Part shown: piece by piece, positions 7,580 through 16,594 of the stretch
Position numbering within the stretch: the stretch's first letter is position 1
Layout: each line of letters begins with the position of its first letter
Source of the DNA: CADEEN01 sp963816315
GTDB taxonomy: Bacteria; Pseudomonadota; Gammaproteobacteria; Burkholderiales; Burkholderiaceae_C
Direction: 5' to 3'
Length of the DNA: 64,000 nt
NCBI GenBank assembly: GCA_963816315.1
Contig: CAWFJZ010000040.1
Location: 28,341-92,340, forward strand
Program-made: the position numbers and the translations under genes
Notes under the pieces: generated by a model
Seen by the model: the letters and a program-made list of their open reading frames with translations, nothing else
The model's database searches: none
Told to the model about the DNA's origin: nothing

Positions 7580-8056
7580 TCAAGGCGTCGGCCGCCCCGG
7601 CCCTTGCGTGCCTTCGGCGCGCGCCGACAGATAGGCGTAGAGGTCGGTGATGTGCGCATTGACGCGCGGCTCGCCCTGCCATGCCGGCATCGCCAGGTCG
7701 CCCTGTTGGCGGCGCATCACTTCGTCGATCAGCGCTTCGCGCGCCGCGCTCTCGCTGCCGGCGCGCGCTGCGGGCAGGCTCCAGTCATAGCGGTAGAGCA
7801 CGACGTTGACGAAGCGGCGCGCGCCCATCTCGCGCACCCGCGGCAGCAGGTCGGGGCCGCGTGCGGTGCCATTGGCCGCGGGGCCATGACAGACCGCGCA
7901 CTTGTCCTGAAAGACGCGCCAACCGGTATACACCGAGCCCGCAGGCCGGGCTTGCTGCGCCATCTCCTGCGCCGGTTGCGTGTTCTGCACTTCGAGCGCG
8001 CACGCACTGGCCAGCAGCGCCGATGCAACGGCCAAGGACCAGCGTCGTGTCGTCAT
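7580..8056 (-). CDS. Periplasmic monoheme c-type cytochrome beside nirK
   Basis: A 158-residue exported cytochrome. The signal peptide ends LLASACALE, a weak lipobox, so it may be membrane-anchored. One heme site, CAVCH, occurs near residue 53, followed by a helical domain with MPAWQGEPRV, whose Met could be the distal ligand. It lies upstream of nirK on the same strand, separated by 83 bases with an FNR-like box between, and has its own FNR-type box. An electron donor to NirK is a reasonable role; no specific family name can be assigned. Confidence 0.75.
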   Translation of the reverse strand: MTTRRWSLAVASALLASACALEVQNTQPAQEMAQQARPAGSVYTGWRVFQDKCAVCHGPAANGTARGPDLLPRVREMGARRFVNVVLYRYDWSLPAARAGSESAAREALIDEVMRRQQGDLAMPAWQGEPRVNAHITDLYAYLSARAEGTQGPGRPTP

Positions 8057-8123
8057 CACGGTCTCCACGGCGGCAGGCAAGAAGACCGCCGATCGAACGG
8101 TAGGCGTTGCGCAGGGCCCCGTG

Positions 8124-8137
8124 TTGAGCGCGATCAA
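8124..8137. promoter_or_regulatory. FNR-type box TTGAGCGCGATCAA
   Basis: A TTGAG-N4-ATCAA dyad very close to the FNR consensus TTGAT-N4-ATCAA. It lies 67 bases before the cytochrome c start at 8056 (minus strand) and 61 bases before the YqjD-like gene (plus strand). By distance it could serve either; the cytochrome is the more likely target. Confidence 0.6.
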
Positions 8138-8198
8138 AGGGGTCGCGCGCGACGCGTTCACCATCACCTGCCCGGCTCTCGACTGTGAAAGGACTGCG

Positions 8199-8525
8199 AT
8201 GAACACCCCGACGACGACCACCCCTTCGACACCGACCGACGACCGCATGGCGCAGCACCTGCGCACGCTGGCCGATGAAGCCGAGGCGCTGCTCAAGGAC
8301 ACGGCGCGCGCCGGCGACGAAAAGATGGCGGCGACGCGCGAACGTCTGCGCGGCGAGCTCGTGCACCTGCGCGAGCGCCTGACCGATCTGCAGGCGCAGG
8401 CCGGCACGCAACTCCAGAGCGCTGCGCATCGAAGCGATGCGGCAGTGCACGCGCATCCGTACACCGCCATCGGCGTGGCCGCCGCGATCGGGCTGCTCGT
8501 CGGCGTGCTGATCGGCCGACGCTAG
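8199..8525 (+). CDS. ElaB/YqjD/DUF883 family membrane-anchored protein
   Basis: A 108-residue protein: a charged helical region with potential coiled coil (residues 15-80), then one C-terminal transmembrane helix, IGVAAAIGLLVGVLIGRR, the hallmark of the DUF883 family. In E. coli, ElaB and YqjD are tail-anchored inner-membrane proteins that bind ribosomes in stationary phase. The ATG has a ribosome site (GAAAGGA). It is the first gene of a tight yqjDEK-like trio. Confidence 0.87.
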   Translation: MNTPTTTTPSTPTDDRMAQHLRTLADEAEALLKDTARAGDEKMAATRERLRGELVHLRERLTDLQAQAGTQLQSAAHRSDAAVHAHPYTAIGVAAAIGLLVGVLIGRR

Positions 8526-8909
8526 ATGGATGCTGTGCAACATTCAGGCGGCTCGGTGCGCGGCATCGCGGCGACGCTGGTCGAGATGCTGCACACGCGC
8601 CTCGAACTCGCCGGCACCGAGTTGGCCGAGGAGCGGTTGCGCGTGGCGCAACAGGCGCTGGCAACGGCCGTGGCGCTGTTCTGCCTCGGCGCCGGGCTGG
8701 TGCTCGCGGTGCTGGCCGTGGCCTGGTGGGCCGGGCCGGAGCATGCCGCGGCGGTGCTCGGCGCCGCCGCGCTGCTCTTGCTCGGCGCGGCCGCCGGCGC
8801 GATGGCCTGGTGGCGGCGCCTCGTCGCGCAGCGGCCGGCGCTGCTGCAAGAGACGCTGCTGCAGTTGCGCGCCGATGCACAGGCGCTCGCGCCCGATCGC
8901 GCCCCGTGA
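8526..8909 (+). CDS. YqjE / phage holin family (DUF1469) membrane protein
   Basis: A 127-residue protein with an amphipathic N-terminal helix (LVEMLHTRLELAGTELAEER), two transmembrane helices (about residues 42-68 and 72-95) and a short tail. This matches the YqjE/DUF1469 family. It starts directly after the YqjD-like stop, and its own stop overlaps the next start (GTGA). The molecular function is unknown; the family is thought to be linked to envelope stress. Confidence 0.85.
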   Translation: MDAVQHSGGSVRGIAATLVEMLHTRLELAGTELAEERLRVAQQALATAVALFCLGAGLVLAVLAVAWWAGPEHAAAVLGAAALLLLGAAAGAMAWWRRLVAQRPALLQETLLQLRADAQALAPDRAP

Positions 8910-9100
8910 CGCAACGCCAGGAGCTCGCGGCGCGCCGGCGCCTGCTCGCCGCCAACGCAACGCTGCAGCGCCTGCGCCTGGCGCATGACGTGCTCGCGCT
9001 GCGGCAAGCCTGCCGGCCCGTGCAGTGGCTGCCGTCGGCGGTGCGGCTGCTGCGCGGCCTGGCGCTGTGGCGCGCCGCCCGTGCACTGCGGCGGCGTTGA
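8906..9100 (+). CDS. YqjK-like small protein, 64 aa
   Basis: A small basic protein translated from GTG at 8906, overlapping the YqjE-like stop by four bases. It is rich in Arg and Leu, with an N-terminal TQRQELAARRRLLAAN helix, and resembles YqjK, the usual third gene of this trio. Function unknown. The overlap and the conserved order make it more credible than its size alone would. Confidence 0.7.
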   Translation: MTQRQELAARRRLLAANATLQRLRLAHDVLALRQACRPVQWLPSAVRLLRGLALWRAARALRRR

Positions 9101-9136
9101 CGGCCCCGGCACCTCCGGCCCCGGCACAATGTCGCC

Positions 9137-9853
9137 GTGGCCACCCCCGCACACATCGCCGTCCTCGACGACGAAGCCGACATCACGCAACTGATCGCGC
9201 GTTATCTCGGCGCGCAGGGCTTTCGCGTCTCGCAGTTGCATCGCGGCGCCGAGTTGTCGCACCTGATGCGCGACGACCCACCCGCGCTGGTGCTGCTCGA
9301 TCTCGGCCTGCCCGGCGAAGACGGGCTCGCCATCGCCCGCCAGTTGCGCGAACACCACCGCTGCGGGCTGGTCATCGTCAGCGGGCGGGGCGACGCGGTG
9401 GACAAGGTGGTGGGGCTGGAAATCGGCGCCGACGACTACGTCACCAAACCGTTCGACCTGCGCGAACTGCTGGCGCGCGTGCGCGCCGTGCTGCGTCGGC
9501 TCGAGCCGACGGAACACGACGTGGCGGCAGCGCCGAGCGGCTTTGCCTTCGCCGGCTTCACGCTCGATGCCGGCGCGCGGCGCGTCACCGACGCTGCTGG
9601 CGGCGAACTCGCGCTCACCGGCGGCGAGTTCGACCTGCTCGTCATCTTCTGCAAACATGCGGGCCGCGTGCTGTCGCGCGATTTGCTGCTCGATGCGACG
9701 CGTGGCCGCGAGGCCGGGCCGTTCGACCGCACGATCGACGTGCAGGTGGGCCGGCTGCGGCGCAAGCTCGAAGCGCAGGCCGGAGGGGCCACGCTGATCA
9801 AGTCGGTGCGCGGCGCGGGCTACCTGCTCGCGGTGCCGGTGCAAGTGGTATGA
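9137..9853 (+). CDS. OmpR-family response regulator
   Basis: A 238-residue two-domain regulator translated from GTG. The receiver domain holds the acidic pair in VLDDEAD, the phospho-acceptor Asp in LVLLDLGLPG near residue 54, and DDYVTKP. The C-terminal half is a winged helix (LTGGEFDLLVIF, then DVQVGRLRRKLE and VRGAGYLL) of the OmpR/PhoB type. Its stop overlaps the start of the hybrid kinase that follows (ATGA), so the two form a two-component pair. The position between envelope genes and the respiratory block hints at redox or energy control, but the target is unknown. Confidence 0.9.
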   Translation: MATPAHIAVLDDEADITQLIARYLGAQGFRVSQLHRGAELSHLMRDDPPALVLLDLGLPGEDGLAIARQLREHHRCGLVIVSGRGDAVDKVVGLEIGADDYVTKPFDLRELLARVRAVLRRLEPTEHDVAAAPSGFAFAGFTLDAGARRVTDAAGGELALTGGEFDLLVIFCKHAGRVLSRDLLLDATRGREAGPFDRTIDVQVGRLRRKLEAQAGGATLIKSVRGAGYLLAVPVQVV

Positions 9854-11787
9854 CCTCGCTGCCGCTGCACGACGCGCTGTTCGACGCCTACCCCGACGCG
9901 GTGCTGCTGGTGGATAGCAGCGGGCGCATCGTGCGCGCCAACGGCGCTGCGAGCGCGCTGCTCGGCTACGACCACAGCGAGCTGACCGGCCTGGCAATCG
10001 AAGCGCTGGTGCCGGATGCGGCGCGTGCGCGTCACGTCGCCGATCGCCAGGGCTTCCAGCGCGCGCCGCGCAGCCGGCCGATGGGCACGCAGATGGACCT
10101 GGCCGCGCGCCGCCGCGACGGCAGCCAGGTGCTGGTGGAGATCGCGCTCAGCCCGTTGATCGCGGACGGCCAGCCTTACGTGCTGGCCGCCGTGCGCGGC
10201 ATCGGCGACTACCCGCGCGTGCGCCAGGCGTTGCGGCGCGCGCGCCATGCCGAGTGCATCGCCACGATGGGCCGGTTGGCGGTGGACAGCCGCGACCCCG
10301 AGGCCGTGTTGCGCGCGCTGCCGCTGGCGGCCGCGGCAGCGTGCGGCGCGCAGGCCGGCGTGCTGCATGTGCAGGACGCCGACGGCCGCCGCGTGCGCCG
10401 CTTCGGCGACCCCGCGGCGCCGGCATTGGACGCGCAGGCGATCGCGCACGCGCGCGCCGAGCGCGGCGCCTCGGTGTGGCCCGGCTTCACGTGGCGCATC
10501 GCGCAGCCGATCGCCGACCGCGGGCGCGCGGCGGGCCTGCTCGAAGTGCACACGCGAGACACGCACGAGGCGCGTGCTTTCGACGCCGACGACGCGCGCT
10601 TCATCGAATCGCTGGCCAGCCTGGTGGCCACGGTGCTGCAGCGCGCCGCCAGCGAAGACGCGCTGCACCACGCGCAGCGGCTCGAAGCGGTAGGCCAGCT
10701 CACGGGCGGCATCGCGCACGACTTCAACAACCTGCTGACCATCGTCCACGGCAATCTGCAGGTGCTCGAGGACTGGCCTTCGGTGGCCGGCGACGACGGC
10801 GCACGCGAGTTGCTGAGTGCAGCGCAGCGCGCCACGCGCCGCGGCGCCGAGCTGACGGCCAAGCTGCTCGCCTTCTCGCGAAGGCAACGCCTGCAGCCGC
10901 TGCCGGTGTCGCTGCAGCGCTTTCTGCCGCCGCTGGCCGATCTGCTGCGGCGCACGCTCGATGCGCGCATCCGCATCGAGGTGGACATTGCCGCCGACAC
11001 GCCCGAGTGCCTGGCCGACCGCGGGCAGCTCGAAGCGGCGCTGGTCAACATCGCCATCAACGCGCGCGACGCCATGCCCGACGGCGGCACGCTGGCGTTC
11101 ACCGCCGCGCGCTGCGATACGCCGCCGGCGGAAGCCGACGCCCAGGTGTGGCACGGCGGCGGCGTGACGCTGGCCATCAGCGACAGCGGCGTGGGCATGA
11201 GCGAGGCCGTGCAGGCGCGCGCGTTCGAGCCCTTCTTCACCACCAAGGAAGCCGGCCGCGGCACCGGCCTCGGCCTGGCCACGGTGCACGGCTTCGCGCA
11301 CCAGTCGGGCGGCGCGGTGGCGCTGCGCAGCGCGCCCGGTGCGGGCACGACGGTGACGCTGTACTTGCCGGCCGCGGCCGCCACGGTGCAGACGAGCGTC
11401 GAGGCGCCGGCGTCGCACGACGCGGCGCTGCCGCACGATCTGTCGGTGCTGCTGGTCGAAGACGAGCCCGACGTGCTGCGCGTCGTGCAGGCGTTTCTCG
11501 CCGGCTGGGGCTGCCGCGTGCACGCGTGTTCACACGCCCAGGCCGCGCTCGATGCGTTGGCGCAAGGCGAGCGCTTCGACCTGCTGCTGAGTGATGTCGC
11601 GCTCGGCCCCGGCTTGCGCGGCACCGAACTGGCGCAGCGCGCGCGAGCGCTCTGGCCCCAGTTGCCGGTGCTGCTGATGTCGGGCTACGTCGCCGAAGCC
11701 GATGCGCCGGCCGACGTTCCGCTGCTGCGCAAGCCGTTCACGCGCGAGCAGTTGGCGCAGGCGATGGCGGGTGTGCTTTCGCGCTGA
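9850..11787 (+). CDS. PAS-GAF hybrid sensor histidine kinase with receiver domain
   Basis: A 645-residue kinase without membrane segments. A PAS domain occupies about residues 8-120 and a GAF-like region about 130-275. The HisKA box GGIAHDFNNLLT has the phospho-acceptor His near residue 290; the ATPase domain has NIAINARDAMP, DSGVGM and GTGLGLATVHGF. A receiver domain occupies about 535-645 with the acceptor Asp near 582. The layout resembles cytosolic sensors of the NtrB/FixL class. The input could be redox, gas or metabolite; no heme- or flavin-binding motif is clear in the PAS domain. It is coupled to the regulator upstream. Confidence 0.9.
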   Translation: MTSLPLHDALFDAYPDAVLLVDSSGRIVRANGAASALLGYDHSELTGLAIEALVPDAARARHVADRQGFQRAPRSRPMGTQMDLAARRRDGSQVLVEIALSPLIADGQPYVLAAVRGIGDYPRVRQALRRARHAECIATMGRLAVDSRDPEAVLRALPLAAAAACGAQAGVLHVQDADGRRVRRFGDPAAPALDAQAIAHARAERGASVWPGFTWRIAQPIADRGRAAGLLEVHTRDTHEARAFDADDARFIESLASLVATVLQRAASEDALHHAQRLEAVGQLTGGIAHDFNNLLTIVHGNLQVLEDWPSVAGDDGARELLSAAQRATRRGAELTAKLLAFSRRQRLQPLPVSLQRFLPPLADLLRRTLDARIRIEVDIAADTPECLADRGQLEAALVNIAINARDAMPDGGTLAFTAARCDTPPAEADAQVWHGGGVTLAISDSGVGMSEAVQARAFEPFFTTKEAGRGTGLGLATVHGFAHQSGGAVALRSAPGAGTTVTLYLPAAAATVQTSVEAPASHDAALPHDLSVLLVEDEPDVLRVVQAFLAGWGCRVHACSHAQAALDALAQGERFDLLLSDVALGPGLRGTELAQRARALWPQLPVLLMSGYVAEADAPADVPLLRKPFTREQLAQAMAGVLSR

Positions 11788-11815
11788 GGTGAGCAACCGG
11801 CTCGGCGGGAGAGCG

Positions 11816-12925
11816 TCAACAACAGCCCACCATGCTGCGCCGCCATTGCCCGAGATAGGCGCCGTCTGGGGTAACCGGTTGCTGCAGGTCCGCGAACATT
11901 CGACGTTGCCTTTCGCCGCTCGCCGCGAACAGCGCCTGATAGGTCTGCTGATCGTCAATGCTCAGCGCCGGTAGTCCGGTGGTCCCGCTGTCGCCGACCG
12001 CACGAGGCGCGGCGCCCAGTGCGATCGTGCTGCCCAGCCCGGCATAGAGGCTGCGTTCACCAAATGCCTTTCGCAGTGCGGCGAAGGTCGGTTCGCCGGT
12101 GCAATGCCCTGGGGCGACATAGGCGACTTTGTAGGTATCGCGCAACGTCGTCACAAGGGTCCCGATGTCAGGGTCGTTGGCGACCACATAGTGAAAGCCC
12201 CCGGCGACGAAATGAATCTTCGGCTGGATCGCCGCGGCCGCCTTGACGATGTTGTCGATGCCCGTGTGCGAGCAGCCGACCACGATCACCATACCGTCGG
12301 GAGTCTCGATCGCCAACGAGAGTTCACGCAGTTCGAGCGTGCCGGGCTTGTCGGACACCAGCGAGATCAGATGAATCCCGGGCGCAATCACCGTTGGCTT
12401 GTCGATCAGCGTGATATTGGCCCCTGGCCATGCGCTGCCGAAGCGCATCACGTCGGGCGGTTTGCCGTCGTAGTAGCGCTGCTCGGCCGGCAGCGTCTGG
12501 TCCTTTCGATAGAAGGCGCTCGGCAGGTCTGCACCGTAAACGCCGAAACCCTCCTTGGGTGCGTAGATCATGACCTTCGGATTGACGCCGAGCAGGTAGC
12601 TCATGCCTCCCATATGGTCGCCGTGGCGATGCGACATCACGACGAAATCGAGGCGCGCCAGATCGACACGCTTGGCTGCCGCGTTCTTCGCCAACACCTC
12701 GGCGTTGTTGCCCGTGTCGAACAGGATGCGCTTGCCACCGAACTCGATGAAAGCGGCGTAACCCCAATCCTTGTGCAGCGTCGGATCGCGGCCGAAGGCG
12801 TCGTAGAGCACAGTCATCTGCGCTTTTGCGGGATCAGAACCCCCGCGGGTCTCAGGTGACGCACAACCGGCAAGCAGCAGAGGGGGCGCTATGAGGGTGG
12901 TGGCGATCAAGTCTCGACGCTTCAT
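11816..12925 (-). CDS. MBL-fold metallohydrolase lipoprotein
   Basis: A 369-residue protein with an N-terminal RR and lipobox (PPLLLAGC), hence exported and probably lipid-anchored. The metallo-beta-lactamase motif SHRHGDHMGG near residues 98-107 and later GCSHTGIDN, GGFHYV and APGHCTG supply metal ligands. The pattern resembles the dihydropterin-type (MJ0936-like) MBL subfamily rather than true beta-lactamases. GC content is lower than in neighbouring genes and it has no obvious operon partner, so it may be a more recent arrival. The substrate is unknown. Confidence 0.82.
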   Translation of the reverse strand: MKRRDLIATTLIAPPLLLAGCASPETRGGSDPAKAQMTVLYDAFGRDPTLHKDWGYAAFIEFGGKRILFDTGNNAEVLAKNAAAKRVDLARLDFVVMSHRHGDHMGGMSYLLGVNPKVMIYAPKEGFGVYGADLPSAFYRKDQTLPAEQRYYDGKPPDVMRFGSAWPGANITLIDKPTVIAPGIHLISLVSDKPGTLELRELSLAIETPDGMVIVVGCSHTGIDNIVKAAAAIQPKIHFVAGGFHYVVANDPDIGTLVTTLRDTYKVAYVAPGHCTGEPTFAALRKAFGERSLYAGLGSTIALGAAPRAVGDSGTTGLPALSIDDQQTYQALFAASGERQRRMFADLQQPVTPDGAYLGQWRRSMVGCC

Positions 12926-13037
12926 GATGGCTTCCTTTCACGCTGGAGTGCAGATCGGGCCTTCGGCGTTTGCAGACGCAGCCTCGCCAGCGTCAAGCAC
13001 TGCGGATCAACCGCCCAGCGACCGCTCGAATCATTTG

Positions 13038-13778
13038 CTACTGCAACGTCGCCGCCGCCCCGTCATGCCCGACGAACTCCGCCAGCGCGCCCACGTCCGG
13101 AATCCGGATCTCGCGCCGCGCGCCATCGGCAAAGCCGATCAACTGCGCGCGCGCCAGGCGTGACAGCGCGCGGCTCACCGACTCGAGCGTGAGCCCGAGG
13201 TAGTTGCCGATCTCGGCGCGCGTCATGCGCAGGGTGATCTGGTCGTTGCGCAGGCCGCGGCGGTCGAGCGCGCTGGCCATCAGGCGCAGGAACTCGGCCA
13301 CGCGCGCGTCGGCCGAGAGCGTGGTCAGCGCCATCAGCGCGTCGCGGTCGCGGCCGATGACGCGGCTCATCTCGCCGTGCAGCAGCGCCATCAGCGGCGG
13401 ATGCTCGGCGCAGGCGGCCACCAGCGCGTCGTAGCGCAGCGCCCAGACCTCGCCGGTGTCGAGCGCCACGGCGTCGCAGCGAAAGCGTCCGCCAGCGATG
13501 CCGTCGAAGCCGATCCAGTCGCCGCGGAACAGCAGGCCGACCACCTGCGCCCGGCCGTCGGCCGCGCTGTTGACGACTTTGCAGCAGCCGGTGTTGAGGA
13601 CATACAGGTGCGTGAACGCAGCGCCGCAGCGATAGACCGCATCGCCGGCGTGCACCACGCGGTGCTGCACCGGCACGCGCGCGGCCACCAGCGCCAGCAT
13701 GTCGGTGATGCGTTGGCGTTCCTGGCGCGTCTCCTGGGCTTCGATCGAGTCGTGCTGGCTGTGCAAGGCGGTGGTCAT
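13038..13778 (-). CDS. CRP/FNR-family transcriptional regulator (DNR/FNR-like)
   Basis: A 246-residue regulator. A cyclic-nucleotide-like beta-roll (about residues 35-140) is followed by a helix-turn-helix, EIGNYLGLTLESVSRALSRL, whose E--SR recognition pattern is that of FNR-type proteins reading TTGA half-sites. The N-terminal cysteine cluster that binds the 4Fe-4S centre in FNR is missing (no Cys in the first 45 residues), so oxygen sensing by an FNR-type cluster is unlikely; a DNR/NNR-like NO sensor or a FixK-like factor fits better. The start at 13778 follows a good AAGGAG site. It sits between the nir genes and the cbb3 block, and several candidate sites occur in the window. Confidence 0.87.
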   Translation of the reverse strand: MTTALHSQHDSIEAQETRQERQRITDMLALVAARVPVQHRVVHAGDAVYRCGAAFTHLYVLNTGCCKVVNSAADGRAQVVGLLFRGDWIGFDGIAGGRFRCDAVALDTGEVWALRYDALVAACAEHPPLMALLHGEMSRVIGRDRDALMALTTLSADARVAEFLRLMASALDRRGLRNDQITLRMTRAEIGNYLGLTLESVSRALSRLARAQLIGFADGARREIRIPDVGALAEFVGHDGAAATLQ

Positions 13779-13890
13779 CGCGGCTCCTTGAAGGGGTGAC
13801 GCCAGTCTGCGAGCGCGCGGCGTGCGCCTCGCGACGCTGGCGTGACGCTCGGTGACGTTGTGTGAACCGCTCGTGAACGGCCCTGCCCGT

Positions 13891-13904
13891 TTGCGCCAGC
13901 GCAA
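13891..13904. promoter_or_regulatory. Perfect dyad TTGCGC-CA-GCGCAA upstream of the cbb3 block
   Basis: A 14-base perfect dyad with the spacing of an FNR box but TTGCG/CGCAA half-sites. It ends 36 bases before the GTG of the first gene of the cbb3 assembly block and lies 113 bases upstream of the divergent regulator gene. It could be a variant operator for the neighbouring FNR/DNR-like regulator. Confidence 0.4.
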
Positions 13905-13940
13905 GACGGTCTGCGCCTTGCGCGGCCAGCATGCAATGCC

Positions 13941-14435
13941 GTGAACACGCCGTTGCACCGCCATCTGCTGACCCTGGCGCCGCTCGACGACCCCACCGCT
14001 CGCGCGCTGCTGTCGGTCGCGCGCTCGCTGCGTCAAGCGGTGGGCGCGACGGCGCCGCTGCGCGGCAAGAACATCGCGCTGATGGGCGCCGCGCACGATG
14101 CCGGCCAGCTGTTGATCGACGCCGCCACGCTCCTCGGCGCCCGCGTGGCCCGCATCGAGCCGGCGCCGGCGTGGCTGCGCGGCGAAGCGCAGCCCGGCGC
14201 CGACACCGCGCGGCTGCTGCAGAACCTCTACGACGCGGTCGATTGCGAAGCGCTTCCGGCCGGCTTTGCGGAGCAACTGCAGTCGCTGCTCGAAGTGCCG
14301 GTGTACGACAGCCTGGCGCGCGAAGACCATCCGATCTTCGCGCTGCTCGCCGAGCTGGTGCCACCGGGGCACGCGCCGGTGGCGGCGGACCGCCGCGCGC
14401 TGGTGCAGGCGGCGCTCGTGAGCACGTTGTTGTGA
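13941..14435 (+). CDS. Ornithine carbamoyltransferase N-terminal-domain-like protein
   Basis: A 164-residue protein resembling only the carbamoyl-phosphate-binding half of OTC/ATC enzymes: HLLTLAPLDDPTARALLSVA and LRGKNIALM align with the family start. The catalytic STRT loop is replaced (GAAHDAGQLL) and the ornithine-binding half is absent, so catalysis is unlikely. Translation starts at GTG and the stop overlaps the start of ccoI (GTGA). Such short OTC-like genes recur beside cbb3 oxidase genes in betaproteobacteria; their role is not known to me. Confidence 0.65.
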   Translation: MNTPLHRHLLTLAPLDDPTARALLSVARSLRQAVGATAPLRGKNIALMGAAHDAGQLLIDAATLLGARVARIEPAPAWLRGEAQPGADTARLLQNLYDAVDCEALPAGFAEQLQSLLEVPVYDSLAREDHPIFALLAELVPPGHAPVAADRRALVQAALVSTLL

Positions 14436-16382
14436 GCGCGGACAGCGCTGCTCTGCTCGCACCGCAGTGCGGCTCGTGCGCCGTGCCGGCCAGCGCGCCC
14501 GCGGACGCTGCCGCGTCGCGCCGCGCCGAAGAGCGCCTGGCGTTGTGGCGACTGTTCGTCGCCGTGTTCTGCGCGATGCAGGTGATGATGCTGGCCACGC
14601 CGTCGTACGTCGCAGACGCCGGCACGCTGAGCGCCGATCTCGAGCAACTGCTCAACCGATCGGCGTGGATGCTGACGCTGCCGGTGCTGCTGTTCTCGGC
14701 GTCGCCGTTCTTCGCCTCGGCGTGGCGCAGCGCGCGCGCCGGGCGGCTGGGCATGGACGTGCCGGTGTCGCTCGGCATCGCGATCGCGTTCGTGGCGTCG
14801 AGCGGCGCGGCCTTCGATCCCGGTGGCGTGTTCGGCCGCGAGGTCTATTTCGATTCGCTGACGATGTTCGTCAGCTTCCTGCTCGCCGGGCGCTGGCTCG
14901 AAGCGCGGGCGCGGCATCGGGCGATCGAGACGGTGGAACGGCTCGCCTTCGGCGCGCCGGTGACGGCTTGGCGGCTGCGCGCCGATGGCGGCGTGGACGG
15001 CGTGAGCGCCGACGCGCTCGTGCCCGGCGACCGCGTGCGCGTGCCGGTGGGCGAGGCGTTCCCGGCCGACGGTTGCATCGAAGAAGGCACGAGCAGCGCC
15101 GACGAATCGCTGCTCACCGGAGAGTCGCAGCCGGTGGCCAAGGCGCCCGGAGATGCAGCCGTCGGCGGCAGCCTGAACCTCGGGCGCGCCGGTGGTGATG
15201 CGCACCCTGCGCGTCGGCGCCGACACGCGGGCCGCGCAGATCGCTGCGCTGATGCGCGAGGCGCTGACGCGGCGGCCCGAGGTGCTGCGCGTGGCCGACC
15301 GCATCGCCGCGCCGTTTCTCGCCGCGGTACTGCTGCTCGCCTTCGGCGCCGCGGCGTGGTGGTGGCCCGTCGATCCTTCGCGTGCGTTGTGGGTGGCGGT
15401 GTCGGTGCTCGTCGTCACCTGCCCCTGCGCGCTGTCGCTGGCCACGCCGTCGGCGCTGCTCGCCGCCACCTCGGGCCTGGCCAAGCGCGGCGTGCTGCTG
15501 CGGCGCATCGAGGCGATCGAATCGCTGGCGCGCGTGCGCCATGTGATGCTCGACAAGACCGGCACCGTCACCGAATCGCAGCCGGTGCTGCGCGATGCGC
15601 CGCCGATCGCAGACCTCGCCGCATCGCTGGCCGCCTGGTCCACGCATCCGCTGTCGCGCGCGCTGGTCGCCGCGCGGCCGCAGGCGCGTGCGGTGGCATG
15701 GCGCGACGTGCGCGAAGTGCCCGGCTGCGGGCTCGAAGGCACGGCGCCGCAAGGACAGCGTTTTCGGCTCGGCTCGGCGGCGTGGGTCGGCACCGAGCAA
15801 CCGTGCGAACTGGCGTTCGGCGCGGCAGGCGAGGCGCCAACCGTGTTCGCCTTCGACGAAGCGCTACGACCCGACGCGGCCACAGCGCTGCGCGCGCTGC
15901 ACGATGAAGGCATTGCGCTCACGCTGCTGTCCGGCGATTCGCAGCCGCGCGTCGCGCGACTGGCCGAACGGCTCGGACTGCCGCAGGCGATCGGCAGCGC
16001 GACGCCCGAACGCAAACTCGACGCGATGCGCCAGGCGCAATCGCGCGGCGACATCGTGGCGATGGTCGGCGACGGCGTCAACGACGCGCCGGTGCTGGCG
16101 CAGGCCGACGTGTCGTTCGCGATGCCGCAGGGCGCGCAGATCGCGCGCACGACGGCCGATGCGGTGTTGCTGTCGGGTCGCCTCGGCGACGTGGTGTCTT
16201 CGATCCGCCTCGCGCGTCGGACCGTGAGCGTGATGCGCCAGAACCTGGCCTGGGCCGCGCTCTACAACGCCGCCTGCGTGCCGCTGGCGATCACGGGCCA
16301 CTTGCCGCCTTGGGCTGCGGGGCTGGGCATGGCCGCGAGCTCGCTGTTCGTCGTGCTCAACGCCTTGCGCCTGTCGAGGTGA
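14432..16382 (+). CDS. ccoI: Copper-translocating P-type ATPase CcoI/FixI, frameshifted
   Basis: P1B-type ATPase that exports copper for cbb3 oxidase assembly. Membrane segments precede the actuator motif LLTGES; after the break come the copper channel CPC (VTCPCALSLATPSAL), the phosphorylation motif DKTGT and the hinge GDGVNDAPVL. The frame breaks at about 15181-15184, where removing one G restores N-L-G-A-P-V-V-M-R-T; a sequencing indel is likely. The protein starts at a GTG overlapping the previous gene and has only a short CGSC tail at its N-terminus; the usual metal-binding HMA region of CcoI is missing. First of the ccoI-S-N-O-Q-P-G series. Confidence 0.88.
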
Positions 16383-16387
16383 CTCGC

Positions 16388-16594
16388 GTGGACATCCTTT
16401 TTCTTCTCATCCCGATGTCCTCCGTGCTCGTGCTCGCGATCGTCGGCGTGTTCGCCTGGGCGCTCGCACGCGGCCAGTTCGACGACCTCGAAGAAGAAGG
16501 CGCGCGAATCCTTGACGAAACGCAAACCGCGACGGATGCCGCGCCCGAACAATCGCCCGAGCTTGTGCAAGGAGCGCGAGGTAAGAACGAATGA
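16388..16594 (+). CDS. ccoS: cbb3 oxidase assembly protein CcoS
   Basis: A 68-residue protein translated from GTG at 16388: one transmembrane helix (ILFLLIPMSSVLVLAIVGVF) then the conserved WALARGQFDDLEEEGARIL, diagnostic of CcoS/FixS. CcoS is needed to insert heme and copper cofactors into the cbb3 catalytic subunit. The start lies five bases after the ccoI stop and its own stop overlaps the ccoN start. The tail is longer than in the shortest homologues. Confidence 0.92.
   Translation: MDILFLLIPMSSVLVLAIVGVFAWALARGQFDDLEEEGARILDETQTATDAAPEQSPELVQGARGKNE

Noticed and set aside
5919..7634. A 571-codon plus-strand frame opposite nirK
   Set aside because: A shadow of nirK/nirV; Arg/His-rich product and no ribosome site.
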